Notes: generated by a model not told the origin, from the letters alone. A stretch of 64,000 bases of DNA from an uncultured Desulfuromonas sp. (GCF_963678835.1 NZ_OY787469.1:186001-250000); one strand, 5' to 3'; positions 52,491-61,244 are shown, counted from the stretch's first letter. Numbers and translations: made by a program.

Positions 52491-53952
52491 CACTGGCCCA
52501 GATCGGTGTAACGCCATGACATATGATGATCAGCCGTGGGATCAGGAATACGATGTTATCGTTATCGGTTCCGGTTTTGCCGGTTTGGCGGCTGCGATCG
52601 AGGCCGCCCAGACCGGAGCACGTACCGTGGTCCTCGAAAAAATGCGTATCCCAGGGGGCAACTCTGCAATCAGCGGTGGTCTGGTTGCTGTAGCCGGTTC
52701 CCCTTTGCAGCACCATAAAGGGATAGAAGACAGCCCAGAACTGATGTTTAACGACATGTTCAAAGCTGGAATGGGTTTAAATCACCCTGAATTGGCCCGC
52801 TTGGTTGCGGAACAATCCGGTGACGTATTGCGTTGGACCATTGAAAAATTAGGTGTTAAGTACCAGGACAGTCTCAACCACCTTGGCGGACATAGTGTCC
52901 CTCGAACGTACATTACCGCGACCAGCACGGGTTCGGGAATTATCCAACCCTTACTCGCCGAGTGCCGCAAGTTGGCGATTCCGGTACAGATGAAATCACA
53001 ACTCACGCGCCTGCTCACCAATCAACGCGGCCACATTCAAGGCGTTGAAATACGCGATAATTATCTGTTCCCCAACAGTGATTCAGGAAACGTACAACGG
53101 CTTCGTGCCCATCGAGGGGTTGTTCTCGCCACCGGCGGGTTCAGTCGCGATATCCCGTTGCGCACAAGTCAAGACCCACGGCTGGGAAACGATATCGATA
53201 GCACCAATCACTTAGGTGCTACCGGCGAAGGCTTGAGCAGTGCGCTACAGGTCGGTGCCATCCCCGTCCACTTGTCATGGATACAACTTGGTCCCTGGGC
53301 TTCACTTGATGAAAAAGGCTGGGGTGTCGGTTCAATGTTCACGCTGCTGGCAGGGTTTCCGTACGGAATTATGGTCGACTCCAGCAGCGGTAAACGGTTT
53401 GTCAACGAACTGTCCGACCGAAAACTTCGCACCGATGCCATGTTGATGGAAAACATTACACCTGTCGCAATCGTTGACAGCGAAGGGGTCAAAAGTGCCA
53501 GCACTCTCGATAAATGCCTGAAGCGCGGAGTCGTTAAAGAATTCAACTCCCTTGAGGAGTTAGCGGCATTTTATACGATTCCATTACTACAGCTGCATCA
53601 GACCCTGGAACGTTATAACTTATCTTTATCCCATGGCCGTGACATCGAATTTGGAAAGCCGTTGATGAAGGACCTTAAGCCGATTGCAAAACCTCCGTTC
53701 TACGCAATCCGACTTTTGCCGAAAGTGCATCATTGTATGGGTGGGATTCAGATCAACAGCCGCGCCCAAGTGCTTTCAATCCACGACCACCAGCCTATTC
53801 CCGGCCTTTTTGCGGCGGGTGAAGTGACCGGTGGCATTCACGGCGCCAGTCGGCTCGGCAGCAATGCGATTGTCGATTGTCTGGTGTTCGGTCGTATTGC
53901 AGGAAAAAACGCCGGGACTGCACGCAGTGACGCTGCCATGAAACCGTGTTGA
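52483..53952 (+). CDS. Cytoplasmic FAD-dependent reductase of the flavocytochrome c / urocanate reductase type
   Basis: 489 residues from the ATG at 52483, with GGGAGG upstream; another in-frame ATG is at 52516. It has the FAD motif GSGFAGLAAAIEA (29-41), RIPGGNSAISGG, GGHSVPRTY, KVHHCMGGIQI and HGASRLGSNAIVDC. His and Arg residues match catalytic positions of fumarate reductase-like flavoproteins. Unlike its paralogue it has no Tat or Sec signal and no heme domain, so it stays in the cytoplasm. Translational coupling to the PAS-LuxR regulator is unusual and suggests a shared task. The substrate is unknown. Confidence 0.85.
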   Translation: MTNTGPDRCNAMTYDDQPWDQEYDVIVIGSGFAGLAAAIEAAQTGARTVVLEKMRIPGGNSAISGGLVAVAGSPLQHHKGIEDSPELMFNDMFKAGMGLNHPELARLVAEQSGDVLRWTIEKLGVKYQDSLNHLGGHSVPRTYITATSTGSGIIQPLLAECRKLAIPVQMKSQLTRLLTNQRGHIQGVEIRDNYLFPNSDSGNVQRLRAHRGVVLATGGFSRDIPLRTSQDPRLGNDIDSTNHLGATGEGLSSALQVGAIPVHLSWIQLGPWASLDEKGWGVGSMFTLLAGFPYGIMVDSSSGKRFVNELSDRKLRTDAMLMENITPVAIVDSEGVKSASTLDKCLKRGVVKEFNSLEELAAFYTIPLLQLHQTLERYNLSLSHGRDIEFGKPLMKDLKPIAKPPFYAIRLLPKVHHCMGGIQINSRAQVLSIHDHQPIPGLFAAGEVTGGIHGASRLGSNAIVDCLVFGRIAGKNAGTARSDAAMKPC

Positions 53953-54377
53953 GTCACCACTACGGGACAAGAATGATCACGCGCAGCCCACCCGATTGAA
54001 GGGGAGGGCTGTGCATCCCCGCCATACAACCAAACCTCCTTTTACCCCATTCCACAAACCAGCACCAGGATCACGCTCATCTGATCATTTTACGCAAGAA
54101 AACGAACATTTCCCCTCTATCGGGTAGTCATTTATACCCGACAAAACCCCGATAACTGACCTACCGACATACCACATTGCCTGCTAACTTTTACGTCAAA
54201 GCACACCAGCCAAAAATCAGCACATAACAAAAATCTGGTCAGCGGTACGTGGTGCACTTGTAATCCGAATCAATGTTGATACGTTTTAATACGGCATTTA
54301 TTTCACCATACGGAAAATCAACCGGTTCATTCCGTCCCGATTAGCGGGGAGGTCAAACCACATTACGGAGGTCAAAC
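53953..54377. promoter_or_regulatory. Upstream region of the Tat-exported flavoprotein
   Basis: A 425-base gap without a gene. It ends in a direct repeat: GGAGGTCAAAC occurs at 54348-54358 and again at 54367-54377 immediately before the ATG. The second copy is the ribosome site and the first a duplicate of it. An AT-rich stretch near 54260-54320 could hold the promoter, which the PAS-LuxR protein might control. Confidence 0.5.
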
Positions 54378-55907
54378 ATGAAGGACTCAAAAGGACATCA
54401 GGCGGATCGCCGCAAATTCCTGATTGGCATGGGGGTCGCTGGCGCGGCTGTGACCCTGGCCGGTCCCGCTCTTGCCACCACGTCCTGCAAAAGTGATGTA
54501 CGCTGGGATCAAGAGCATGAGGTTGTGATTATCGGTTCAGGTTTTGCCGGACTCGCAGCGGCCATTCAGGCAAAACGTCTTGGAGCCAAAGACGTGGTAA
54601 TCTATGACAAAATGCCTGTTTTGGGTGGCAACTCCGCCTTTAACGGTGGTTTGTTTGCGGTTCCAAACTCACCTTTGCAAAAAAAAGAGGGGGTAACCGA
54701 TTCTCCCGAAATCATGACCAAAGACCAGCTCAAGGCCGGTCGCGGTGTTGCCGACAAAGAGCTGCTGAAACATGTCGCCACACGCGCCAAAGAAGCCTTG
54801 CAGATGACGTTGGACGCTGGTTCGGAGTATTTCCCTTATCTGCAACAACTCGGTGGACACTCTGTCCCTCGTACCTACCAAACAACCGTTGCTTGTGGCG
54901 CCGGAATCACCCAGCCATTAATTAAAGAATGTCGCCGCCTTGGCGTCCGCCTGGTGACCCGAGCCAAGTTCGACAGCCTGATCTTTGATGACAAAGGCAA
55001 GGTTGCCGGCGCAAAAATATTTGAAGGGTATTATTTCGGTCGCGGTAAAGAGGGATCACCAATCAACGTTCGCTCACAGCGCGGGGTTTTGATCGCCACA
55101 GGTGGTTTTGCACGCAACGTCGGGCTGCGCAGTGCCCAGGATCCGACATTGACGGAGGAAGTTGGTTCCACCAACCTGCCCCACGCCACAGGTGAGGCGC
55201 TTCTGGAGTTGTTTGATGTCGGCGCTGTTCCAGTTCACATGGCCTTCATCCAGACCGGACCATGGGCTTCTCCTGATGAAGATGGTTTCGGCTATGTCTC
55301 CAACTACTCCATCTACAACTTTGCTCATTCTATTTCCGTTTACCCGAAAACCGGACGTCGGTTCATGAATGAAATTGCCGACCGGAAAACCCGTGCCGAT
55401 GCTGAGCTTACCTGCCGGGATGATGATGGAAAACCGCTTCCACCAGTCACCATCACCAGCTATGAACACGCTAAAGAACACCCAACAATGAAAAAAGTGC
55501 TCAAATATGGCGTCGGCTGGAAGTTCGATACTCTGGAAGAATTGGCCGCTCATTTCAACATTCCTCTTGCGCCATTGAAAAAGCAAATTGATGAATACAA
55601 TGGCTATGTCAAGGCAGGTGTCGACAAGCAGTTTGGCAAGCCGATGAAAAAAGCCAAAGGGAAATACCTTAAAGCACCCTTTGTCACCGTACGTAACTGG
55701 CCAAAAGTTCACTATTGCCAGGGTGGCGCTAAAATCGATCTTAAAGCGCGAGTCATCGATTCCACAACATGGAAACCCATTCCCGGTCTGTATGCAGCGG
55801 GTGAGGTTGCTGGGGGCATGCATGGCGTCAGCCGCTTAGGCAGCTGTTCCATTCCGGACTGCATGGTTATGGGAATGACTGCGGCTGAAACCATGATGAA
55901 GGGTTAG
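54378..55907 (+). CDS. Tat-exported FAD-dependent reductase (flavocytochrome c flavoprotein subunit)
   Basis: 509 residues. A twin-arginine signal (DRRKFLIGMG, residues 10-19) is followed by a hydrophobic stretch and an ALA cleavage site near 33. The mature part has FAD motif GSGFAGLAAAI (53-63), GGNSAFNGG, GGHSVPRTY, IQTGPWASPDE, KVHYCQGGAKI and HGVSRLGSCSIPDC. It resembles fumarate, urocanate and methacrylate reductases of the periplasm. It should take electrons from the tetraheme cytochrome encoded 52 bases downstream to reduce an unsaturated acid as terminal acceptor. The substrate is not predictable. Confidence 0.88.
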   Translation: MKDSKGHQADRRKFLIGMGVAGAAVTLAGPALATTSCKSDVRWDQEHEVVIIGSGFAGLAAAIQAKRLGAKDVVIYDKMPVLGGNSAFNGGLFAVPNSPLQKKEGVTDSPEIMTKDQLKAGRGVADKELLKHVATRAKEALQMTLDAGSEYFPYLQQLGGHSVPRTYQTTVACGAGITQPLIKECRRLGVRLVTRAKFDSLIFDDKGKVAGAKIFEGYYFGRGKEGSPINVRSQRGVLIATGGFARNVGLRSAQDPTLTEEVGSTNLPHATGEALLELFDVGAVPVHMAFIQTGPWASPDEDGFGYVSNYSIYNFAHSISVYPKTGRRFMNEIADRKTRADAELTCRDDDGKPLPPVTITSYEHAKEHPTMKKVLKYGVGWKFDTLEELAAHFNIPLAPLKKQIDEYNGYVKAGVDKQFGKPMKKAKGKYLKAPFVTVRNWPKVHYCQGGAKIDLKARVIDSTTWKPIPGLYAAGEVAGGMHGVSRLGSCSIPDCMVMGMTAAETMMKG

Positions 55908-55959
55908 GCAGAACGCCACCCCGTTTAACGTTTGACTTCCCGTCAAAAAAGGAGACGTT

Positions 55960-56349
55960 ATGAAAGTTACAATTCAAGGGTTTATGTTGGTGCTGCTGTT
56001 GATGTTGTTGGCAAATACCAGCATGGCCGCAGATAGCCTTACTCAGTTCGATGGTATTAAAGGTCGTAGTTATCACGCCGAATTCTATGAGGAAAAAGCG
56101 TGTGATTCTTGCCATTTAAATAAAAAACCTCTGGGCTTACCCGAGGATGACGCCTGTCTGGCCTGTCATGACCTTGAAGAACTGGTCAAGACAACGGCCC
56201 GCCCCGAAGACGAAAAATGGCAGAATCCGCACAATAATATGCACTACGGAAAAGATGTTCCCTGCATGGAATGTCACGGTGAGCATAGTTCGAGAAAACC
56301 GATGTGCGCTGGTTGTCATTCGTTTAGCTACCCCAACTTTCAAAAGTAG
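55960..56349 (+). CDS. Periplasmic tetraheme cytochrome c
   Basis: 129 residues. A Sec signal peptide (to about SMA, residue 23) precedes four CxxCH heme sites (48-52, 66-70, 102-106, 116-120), with extra histidines H39, H91, H95 and H109 as possible distal ligands. Length and heme number resemble the heme domain of Shewanella flavocytochrome c3, here as a separate protein. It follows the Tat flavoprotein with an AAAAAAGGAGACGTT ribosome site and probably delivers electrons to it. Confidence 0.93.
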   Translation: MKVTIQGFMLVLLLMLLANTSMAADSLTQFDGIKGRSYHAEFYEEKACDSCHLNKKPLGLPEDDACLACHDLEELVKTTARPEDEKWQNPHNNMHYGKDVPCMECHGEHSSRKPMCAGCHSFSYPNFQK

Positions 56350-56359
56350 ACAATCCGCT

Positions 56360-56391
56360 AAACGGCCTGCCCTTTCCGGGCAGGCCGTTAA
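56360..56391 (+). terminator. Strong hairpin between the cytochrome gene and tatA
   Basis: AACGGCCTGCCC-TTTC-CGGGCAGGCCGTT followed by AATTG, 12 bases after the stop codon. The stem is very stable but the T-run is weak. It may be a leaky terminator or an mRNA stability element that lowers expression of tatABC relative to the reductase. Confidence 0.7.
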
Positions 56392-56493
56392 TTGCCTGAA
56401 TGACAGTTTCACTCTTACCTGAATCAGTGCGTGGATCATAACGTGTAAAAATATGCGTCACCCCTGAGTCAGGCCTTAAAAAAGGACACTCTT

Positions 56494-56670
56494 ATGTTTG
56501 GATTAGGAATGCAAGAACTGTTGATCATTCTCGCTATTGTCATTGTTTTATTCGGCGCGAAAAAGCTTCCTCAGCTTGGCAGTTCATTGGCCAAAGGGAT
56601 TACCAACTTCAAAGGAGGGCTCAAGGAAGAAAGCGCCAATGACCAGCAGATCGACCAGACAGAAGCATGA
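56494..56670 (+). CDS. tatA: Sec-independent translocase protein TatA
   Basis: 58 residues: one membrane helix (LLIILAIVIVLFGAKKLPQL), the hinge with FGAKKLP, an amphipathic helix (GSSLAKGITNFKGG) and an acidic tail. AAAGGACACTCTT precedes the ATG. It forms the pore for folded Tat substrates. It opens a tatABC cluster directly downstream of a Tat-dependent flavoprotein and its cytochrome. Confidence 0.94.
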   Translation: MFGLGMQELLIILAIVIVLFGAKKLPQLGSSLAKGITNFKGGLKEESANDQQIDQTEA

Positions 56671-56712
56671 AGCTTCGCAAGTTGTTTGCCCTAAAAGCAC
56701 AGGAGATTGAGT

Positions 56713-56904
56713 ATGTTTGGAATCGGCCTGCCTGAATTAATGATGATTTTAATCCTTGCCCTGGTGGTTATGGGACCGAAAAAAATGCCCGCGATTGCCA
56801 AAGCATTGGGGCGTGGACTCAACGAGTTTCGTCATGCAACTCAAGAAATAAAAAATTCTATTGAAATCGACATGTCAGACCATGACCAGGACAAACGTTC
56901 ATAA
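56713..56904 (+). CDS. tatB: Sec-independent translocase protein TatB (or second TatA)
   Basis: 63 residues from the ATG at 56713 (AGGAG seven bases upstream; a TTG two codons earlier is in frame). It has one helix ([20 protein letters not shown]), then [23 protein letters not shown]. The Glu in the LPEL segment and the GPKK hinge fit TatB, but it is short, so a TatA/B dual-function protein is possible. Confidence 0.88.
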   Translation: MFGIGLPELMMILILALVVMGPKKMPAIAKALGRGLNEFRHATQEIKNSIEIDMSDHDQDKRS

Positions 56905-56906
56905 CC

Positions 56907-57683
56907 ATGGCGAATGAACAGGTTCATGCCAAGAAAACTGGTTTTGCCGATTATCTCAGTCACTTCGACGAGCTGCGCCAGCGGCTGATTGTTTCAGCCC
57001 TGGCTTGGCTGGTGTGTTTCGCGGTGTGCTATAGTCAGGCGGGGCAACTGTTTGCATTCCTGTCCACGCCGCTGCACAATGCCCTACCCACGGGCAGTCA
57101 GCTGGTATTCATCCACGCAACAGAACCGTTCTTTACCTATTTGAAGGTTAGTGCTCTGGCAGGGGCACTTCTGGCATTGCCGGTATTTTTATGGCAGGCC
57201 TGGTCCTTTATCTCTCCAGCACTCTACCATGGAGAAAAACGTCTTGCCCTGCCCTTTGTCCTGGCAAGTTGTCTCTGTTTTGGAAGCGGTTGTTATTTTG
57301 GCTTTACGCTTATTTTTCCACAAGTTTTCATCTTTCTGATCTCGTTCGGCACAAACCTTGGTGATATTAATGCCATGCTTTCTATGGCCGGATATCTTAC
57401 TCTTTGCTGTCGCTTACTTTTCGCATTTGGTGTGGTCTTTGAACTGCCGATCTTCATGATTTTTCTGTCATGCCTCGGCGTCATCGATCACCATACATTA
57501 CGTCGTTATCGGAAATATGCCCTGCTTTGTGGCTTTGTTGTTGGTGCCTTACTCACCCCGCCGGATATCTTTTCCCAGACAGCCATTGCATTACCGTTCG
57601 TCGTACTTTATGAAGTTGGTATCTGGGGGGCCTGGATATTTGGGGCAAAAGAGCAAAGCGAAACGTCATCACAACTTTCGTAG
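56907..57683 (+). CDS. tatC: Sec-independent translocase protein TatC
   Basis: 258 residues with six membrane helices. The conserved N-terminal [12 protein letters not shown] and the first periplasmic-loop region before [12 protein letters not shown], which forms the signal-peptide receptor, are visible. It starts 2 bases after tatB. With TatA and TatB it completes a Tat system, likely used by the upstream RR-signal flavoprotein. Confidence 0.96.
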   Translation: MANEQVHAKKTGFADYLSHFDELRQRLIVSALAWLVCFAVCYSQAGQLFAFLSTPLHNALPTGSQLVFIHATEPFFTYLKVSALAGALLALPVFLWQAWSFISPALYHGEKRLALPFVLASCLCFGSGCYFGFTLIFPQVFIFLISFGTNLGDINAMLSMAGYLTLCCRLLFAFGVVFELPIFMIFLSCLGVIDHHTLRRYRKYALLCGFVVGALLTPPDIFSQTAIALPFVVLYEVGIWGAWIFGAKEQSETSSQLS

Positions 57684-58147
57684 CAAAGCACGGTTTGAGT
57701 ACGGCAGAGTGTCTCCATCTCCACGAGGGTTCTCTGCCGTTATATGATCTTTACACCACCCCTGCTGTGTTCACCGATATTATCAAACGTATAAAACATC
57801 CGTAGCCCGTTCCGATTGAAACGCATCTTCCCATACCCGACAAGTACCCTTTGCGGCGTTGACGTACCGTTGAGGTCTCCCTCCCCGCACACAATGAAGA
57901 GCCACGCGGTCCACGTTTCCTCTATCGGAGAACAAAATACTTTAGAGACAAATTGCCGAACTGAGCAGTCTTCGTCACCGACGATAAATCACGAGCGGTT
58001 TCAGCCAAAATCAGCGCGCCAAGAAAAGCCATGAAAAAAATCGGAGAGGCGTTCAGCCGGTTTTTGACCTTAAGATTTAACCGCCACAAACCAGCGATTC
58101 TCGCTATACTGAAACACCTTCAAATTTATCCACCACAGGAGTCCCTG
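57684..58147. other. Intergenic region between tatC and lrgA
   Basis: No convincing gene. A hairpin (ACGGCAGAG ... CTCTGCCGT, about 57702-57741) may end the tat transcript. Just before lrgA, a TATACT box (about 58106) could be a -10 element, but the matching -35 is poor. Confidence 0.45.
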
Positions 58148-58492
58148 ATGATACGCGGTTTTGCCATATTACTCGGTTTTCAATACCTTGGTGAGGTGAT
58201 CGCCACCGTACTGGACTTGCCCCTGCCGGGCAGCGTCATTGGTATGGTGCTGTTGCTGTTCGCCCTGCGCCTGGAGATCATCCGGCTTGATTGGGTGCGC
58301 GATGCCGCCCAACTGCTGCTCGATAACCTGTCGATGCTGTTTATCCCCGCTGGTGTCGGCGTCATGGTCTACGCGGAACTGATCCAACAGCAATGGCTGC
58401 CCCTGACTCTGGCCACCACGATCAGCTCACTGGTGGTGCTGGCCGTCACCGGTTTGACCGATCAACTGCTGCACCGCCGGAGGAGATCATGA
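58148..58492 (+). CDS. lrgA: CidA/LrgA-family membrane protein
   Basis: 114 residues from the ATG at 58148, preceded by ACAGGAGTCCCTG. Four membrane helices carry the family motif LPLPGSVIGMVLLL. CidA/LrgA proteins were described as holin-like and, with LrgB, take part in overflow-metabolite (pyruvate or acetate) movement or autolysis control. It overlaps lrgB by four bases (ATGA). Confidence 0.9.
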   Translation: MIRGFAILLGFQYLGEVIATVLDLPLPGSVIGMVLLLFALRLEIIRLDWVRDAAQLLLDNLSMLFIPAGVGVMVYAELIQQQWLPLTLATTISSLVVLAVTGLTDQLLHRRRRS

Positions 58493-59187
58493 GTAACAGC
58501 CTGCTACATACGCCACTGTTCGGTATCGCCCTGACCCTGATCATCTTTCAGTTCGCCAGCCTGTTTTACCGCCGATTCCGTTACACGTTGTTCAATCCGG
58601 TGATTCTGACCATCCTCGCCATCATCGTCCTGCTCTCCCTCACCGGCATCCCATATGCCGACTATGCCCTGGGCGGTGACATGATCCTGTTTCTACTCGG
58701 ACCGGCTGTGGTGGCACTGGGCGTGCCGCTCTACGAGCGACGCAGTGAGATCTCCCATCGACTGATTCCGATTGCCGGTGGCATTATTGCCGGAGCCACA
58801 GCGTCAATTGTCAGCGCCTCGGGAATCATCCTGCTGATGGGTGGCAGTCGTGAACTGGCCCTGACCATGGCACCTAAATCGGTAACCACGCCCATCGCCA
58901 TCGGCATTGCCGATAAAATCGGCGCCATTACCCCGCTGACTGCTGCGGTAGTGGTGCTCACCGGCTGTTTTGGTGCCCTGATCGGCCCGAGCTTCTGCCG
59001 CCTGCTGCGCATTACTGATCCAGCCTCCATGGGGCTTGCAATGGGCACGGCTGCTCATGGGATCGGCACCGGACGGATGCTGGAAATTGATGTGCTGGGT
59101 GGCGCGATTGCCGGGTTGGCGATTGGGTTGAATGGAATTGCAACGGCGCTGTTGATTCCTTTGCTTCAGGGATTATTACCGGGATAA
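58489..59187 (+). CDS. lrgB: LrgB/CidB-family membrane protein
   Basis: 232 residues from the ATG at 58489, with GGAGGAG upstream inside lrgA. About seven membrane helices include the family signature MAPKSVTTPIAIGIADKIGA and LGTAAHG-like GMGTAAHGIGTGRM. It is thought to act with LrgA as a membrane complex for small carboxylates or murein hydrolase control. Confidence 0.93.
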   Translation: MSNSLLHTPLFGIALTLIIFQFASLFYRRFRYTLFNPVILTILAIIVLLSLTGIPYADYALGGDMILFLLGPAVVALGVPLYERRSEISHRLIPIAGGIIAGATASIVSASGIILLMGGSRELALTMAPKSVTTPIAIGIADKIGAITPLTAAVVVLTGCFGALIGPSFCRLLRITDPASMGLAMGTAAHGIGTGRMLEIDVLGGAIAGLAIGLNGIATALLIPLLQGLLPG

Positions 59188-59198
59188 CGTGTTGCGCC

Positions 59199-59360
59199 CT
59201 AACAGGCTGTTGAAAAACAGCCTATGGCGCCCATGGACCGGCGACCAAAATCAAGAACAAGTCTTCACGTGATTGATTTTGTCAGCAAGACGGAAATCAA
59301 ATTTTCAGCTTGCGTCGTTAAAAAGGCCCCGGATGGGATTGTTTTCAACAACCGGCTAAG
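59199..59360. repeat. MITE-like dispersed repeat, copy B
   Basis: A 162-base non-coding element with inverted ends: CTAACAGGCTGTTGAAAA on the left and CTTAGCCGGTTGTTGAAAA read inward from the right. A relative in opposite orientation sits at 40747-40891. It begins 12 bases after lrgB. It carries no transposase, so any movement would depend on an enzyme elsewhere. Confidence 0.82.
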
Positions 59361-59454
59361 ACCCTGAACAGATTTGTCAGAGATGAGGCCGACAAATGGC
59401 GGCAATCATAGCGCGTGTAAAAGATGACCCAAGCCACCGAAGCAAAAGGGATGT

Positions 59455-59540
59455 GGTGAAGAGTTCTGTCGTGCGGAAGCGTCATTTCACCTCCTGTGCC
59501 GCGTTGGCGCGACTCTGTTGCTCTGCTGAGGCACCTGACG
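59455..59540 (-). pseudogene. Remnant duplicate of the usp-TRAP gene junction
   Basis: This non-coding stretch aligns along about 80 bases, with scattered changes, to 61215-61297. That segment holds the start of the usp gene, its ribosome site and the end of the fused TRAP permease gene. Shared blocks include GTGCGGAAGC, TTTCACCTCCT and TTGGCGCGA. It has no open frame of its own and appears to be a decayed copy of that junction. Confidence 0.7.
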
Positions 59541-59567
59541 TTTCTTTATATCCCCTCCCATTCGTCC

Positions 59568-59710
59568 TTGAACACAGTCAATTTTGTCTCGGAGTGACCA
59601 CCGGTAGGAGCGAATTTATTCGCGAATTGTCCTGACCCTTGATCCTTAGCATGAGGGGAATTCGCGGCTGAAGCCGCTCCGACAAGAGACAATTTCAAGT
59701 ATGCTGAAGT
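59568..59710. repeat. Dispersed REP-like repeat, copy 2
   Basis: Inverted relative of 1962-2102: GTAGGAGCGAATTTATTCGC, then CTTGATCCTTAGCATG and GAATTCGCGGCTGAAGCCGC. Both small hairpins are better preserved here than in copy 1. It lies between the usp-junction remnant and the DMT transporter 3' end. Confidence 0.78.
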
Positions 59711-59742
59711 ATTAGTCCCCAAAAGTCGAGTTGCCGGTTAAA

Positions 59743-60654
59743 TCATCCGGTGCTCTCTAGCGGTTTTTTTTGCTTAGAGCAGCTACCGCAGTAAATTGCT
59801 GTGAGGACCAGCAGGACACCGACTGTCTCCAGCAAGTCAACCGGTCTGTCGAAGAGAAAAACCTCCCAAATAAAGGCGAGGGCGGGTTGCAGCAGCAGGA
59901 CCAATCCGGCGGTGGTTACCGGGACGGCCCGCATTGAGGATGAAATCAAGGTCCAGCCAAGGGTGGTGCTCAAGATGCCGACCCCCAGAAGCATCCCGAG
60001 GGTTCGAAGGTCGGAAATCACAAATGATGCCCCGTTGATAGATCCCGCTAAAGCCAGCAGAGCGGTACTTGTCAGCGAGATGACAAACATGGAAGATTTC
60101 GCTCCAAGGTCAGAAGATTTCATCGTTTGATGCAGAAAAAGGATATAGCCTGAATATAACAAGGCAGAAAGTAACCCCATCGTAATTCCCAGCGCTTGAG
60201 AACCGGCGAGGGCTTCAAAGTCAGCTCCGGTAATCAGATAGAGTCCGCACAAGGCCACCGGCACCGAAAAAATAAAAAGCCTGGTGACGCGTTGCTTGAA
60301 AAGCAGAAAAGAGAATGCTGCCGTGAAGAATACCTGCAGGTTGGTCACCAATGTCGCGACACCGGGACCTATCAAGTGGATACTCCGATGCCAACACATG
60401 AAATCAAAGGCGAGAAAAGCCCCGCCTCCCGCAAGAAATAAAATTTGTTTTTTACTGTAAATGATTTTTTCGCGGCTCAAGCTCAACAAAAAACCGATCC
60501 CCAGCCCGGCAAAAAGCATCCGGTAAAAAGCTGAACTGTCCGGGGGCATGTTCGATGCCTTGATAAAGATCGGTGCTAAACTGATGCAGATCGTCCCGAT
60601 GAAAAGGTGGACAATCGGTTTTTGAAAAAAAATTATAAGGTAACGTTTCATCAT
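59743..60654 (-). CDS. DMT-superfamily (EamA) transporter
   Basis: 303 residues from the ATG at 60654 (MMKRYLIIFF); the open frame extends 13 codons further but with an unlikely leader. Ten membrane helices form two EamA repeats (about 15-145 and 160-295). Members export or import amino acids, nucleosides or other metabolites. No clear ribosome site is visible, and the gene is flanked by repeat scars on its 3' side. The substrate is unknown. Confidence 0.88.
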   Translation of the reverse strand: MMKRYLIIFFQKPIVHLFIGTICISLAPIFIKASNMPPDSSAFYRMLFAGLGIGFLLSLSREKIIYSKKQILFLAGGGAFLAFDFMCWHRSIHLIGPGVATLVTNLQVFFTAAFSFLLFKQRVTRLFIFSVPVALCGLYLITGADFEALAGSQALGITMGLLSALLYSGYILFLHQTMKSSDLGAKSSMFVISLTSTALLALAGSINGASFVISDLRTLGMLLGVGILSTTLGWTLISSSMRAVPVTTAGLVLLLQPALAFIWEVFLFDRPVDLLETVGVLLVLTAIYCGSCSKQKKPLESTG

Positions 60655-60741
60655 CACTATCGGACACGAGGAAGGGGGAGCGCCGCCGCACAAGAATTTG
60701 CTAAGCGTTGGCCTGAATGCCCTGTGAAAATATCCCTGAGT

Positions 60742-61233
60742 TCAAGGCGTGTCAAGGTGAACCAGCAGCACCGGTATCGCCGCATGGAGTATCACCCGTT
60801 TGGCGACGCTGCCGAGCAAGGCATATTTAAGCTTTTTACGGCCGTGAGCGCCAAGAACCAGCAGATCGGCCCCACAGCGCTCGGCTTCTTCAAGGATGGT
60901 TGTGGCGGGCGGCCCGTGGTGAACCTCAATCGATTTAATGCGGGCCAGGTCGTCCGGATGGTCGGCCAGTTCCTGCGCGGCTAAGCGCTGTACTTGTTGA
61001 CGGATGGTGTCCATCACGTCGTCGGTGTGCGCCAGCTCGTAGTCGGCCAGCTGTTCGGTACCCATCACCAGGGCCACCTCGTTGATTACGGACGGGTTGA
61101 CGTCAGGCAACACGTGGAGAATCGCCACCTCGCTCTGGTAAGCGCGGGCCAGGCTGATAGCATGACGCAACACTTCCGCCGCACCGGCACTCAGATCTGT
61201 GGCGAAGAGTATTTTTTGGTAGTGCGGAAGCAT
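60742..61233 (-). CDS. Universal stress protein of the TAXI-TRAP locus
   Basis: 163 residues from the ATG at 61233 (MLPHYQKILF), with GGAGGTGAAACG upstream. A Usp fold has the ATP-binding signature LVLGAHGRKKLKYALLGSVA near the end. It lies 11 bases downstream of the fused TRAP permease gene and is part of that operon. Like Halomonas TeaD, it may regulate the transporter. Confidence 0.92.
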   Translation of the reverse strand: MLPHYQKILFATDLSAGAAEVLRHAISLARAYQSEVAILHVLPDVNPSVINEVALVMGTEQLADYELAHTDDVMDTIRQQVQRLAAQELADHPDDLARIKSIEVHHGPPATTILEEAERCGADLLVLGAHGRKKLKYALLGSVAKRVILHAAIPVLLVHLDTP

Positions 61234-61244
61234 CGTTTCACCTC

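Noticed and set aside
57816..58034. 72-codon open frame upstream of lrgA
   Set aside because: No ribosome site, low-complexity mixed composition and overlap with the likely lrgA leader; not supported as a gene.
59396..59635. 79-codon open frame downstream of lrgB
   Set aside because: It runs through the usp-junction remnant and into a dispersed repeat; both are non-coding elements.
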